Source of the DNA: a virus
Direction: 5' to 3' (one strand)
DNA: 32,376 nt
Virus record (IMG/VR): IMGVR_UViG_3300034093_000979
Coordinates: 1-32,376 of that record
Positions 32,152 through 32,376 of this stretch are shown piece after piece. Made by a program: the position numbers and the translations under genes. Position 1 is the first letter of the stretch. Each line of letters opens with the position of its first letter. The notes below the pieces were generated by a model that had not been told where the DNA came from, did no database searches, and was given only the letters and a program-made list of their open reading frames with translations.

Positions 32152-32216
32152 ACTTCTATGGTGACAGAAAGATTGGGGATAAGCTTGGCAAACATTGCGC
32201 GTTGTGGGGTCCTCAC

Positions 32217-32332
32217 CTGACTATGTAGTAGAGTTACTATTTAGTAGGATTATAAACAAGTAGGGAAAACAGTAGGGATATTGTGCTGCGCACATAAAAA
32301 TGTGTGGTAGTGTAACAACCAAAGGAGAGCAA
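32217..32332. promoter_or_regulatory. Divergent control region with AGTAGG repeats and a minus-strand TATAAT
   Basis: This is the only divergent junction in the window. On the minus strand, TATAAT is a perfect -10 (32249-32254); the -35 is poor. The plus strand has four copies of AGTAGA/G at 32227, 32243, 32259 and 32271 (spaced 16, 16 and 12 bases), the last two extended to AGTAGGGA. A CACAT-AAAA-ATGTG inverted repeat lies at 32291-32304. The repeats flank the -10 and look like activator or repressor sites that set timing of the leftward late operon. Confidence 0.6.
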
Positions 32333-32376
32333 ATGGAAGAACAAATTACCCGCATGATGGAGCTTGCCGAAATGAA
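32333..32376 (+). CDS. Start of a rightward gene (partial)
   Basis: An ATG at 32333 preceded by AAAGGAG five bases upstream opens a plus-strand frame of 14 full codons to the window edge, encoding MEEQITRMMELAEM. The strong ribosome site makes it a convincing gene start. The product is unknown because only the first residues are in the window. It diverges from all other genes and probably begins the early or regulatory part of the genome. Confidence 0.6.
   Translation, partial: MEEQITRMMELAEM

Noticed and set aside
31926-32216. 96-codon minus-strand frame overlapping the 71-aa gene
   Set aside because: Its Pro/Leu/Ser-rich sequence looks like an out-of-frame reading, whereas the 71-aa frame has a more protein-like composition. 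A weak ribosome site leaves some doubt.
1-32376. CRISPR arrays, tRNA genes, integrase or insertion sequences
   Set aside because: No regularly spaced repeats, cloverleaf-like sequences, recombinase motifs or IS termini were found by reading; short tRNA-like sequences could still be missed by eye.

Overview
The window is a structural-gene segment of a contractile-tailed (myovirus-type) double-stranded DNA phage. Sheath, tube, tape measure, gp25-like, gp6/J-like, LysM and hub baseplate proteins, terminase, portal, scaffold and major capsid protein are all recognisable. Nearly every gene lies on the minus strand, so the map reads from right to left. Only the last 44 bases begin a plus-strand gene, which diverges from the rest. 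A lysin with two M23 modules and a peptidoglycan-binding domain suggests a Gram-positive, perhaps actinobacterial, host. No host gene, integrase, tRNA or CRISPR array was seen, and the host is not proven.

Layout in transcription order (right to left). (1) 32.3-30.0 kb: a divergent control region with short repeats, a small basic protein, the endolysin, and two membrane proteins (a holin candidate and a one-TM coiled-coil protein). (2) 30.0-26.8 kb: a basic 196-aa protein, three tiny cysteine-rich (putative zinc-binding) ORFs, a beta-rich acidic protein, a KTSC-like protein and two small ORFs. (3) 26.8-20.0 kb: large terminase, two small proteins, portal, scaffold, N4-gp56-like major capsid protein and a small post-capsid protein, with strong hairpins after the capsid gene and a 13-bp-stem terminator candidate at 19967-20006. 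(4) 19.9-15.2 kb: an adaptor-like protein with an Ig-like tail, a protein with an Mtd-type N-terminal domain, an FN3 protein, a neck-like protein and a beta-helix fibre-like protein. (5) 15.2-13.7 kb: a small HNH-like protein followed by five very basic small proteins. (6) 13.6-9.2 kb: connector and neck proteins, sheath, tube, and a tail-assembly chaperone pair with a possible +1 frameshift. (7) 9.2 kb to the left edge: tape measure with an M23 peptidase, baseplate proteins, and an OB-fold spike fused to a fibre, which runs off the edge.

The genes are tightly packed. Many junctions are TAATG overlaps or have AAGGAG/AGGAG ribosome sites a few bases before the start, as expected for translationally coupled late operons. 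The most unusual global feature is that I found neither GATC nor CCGG anywhere in the window, although about 120 copies of each would be expected by chance. This suggests long-term selection by restriction systems of two specificities.
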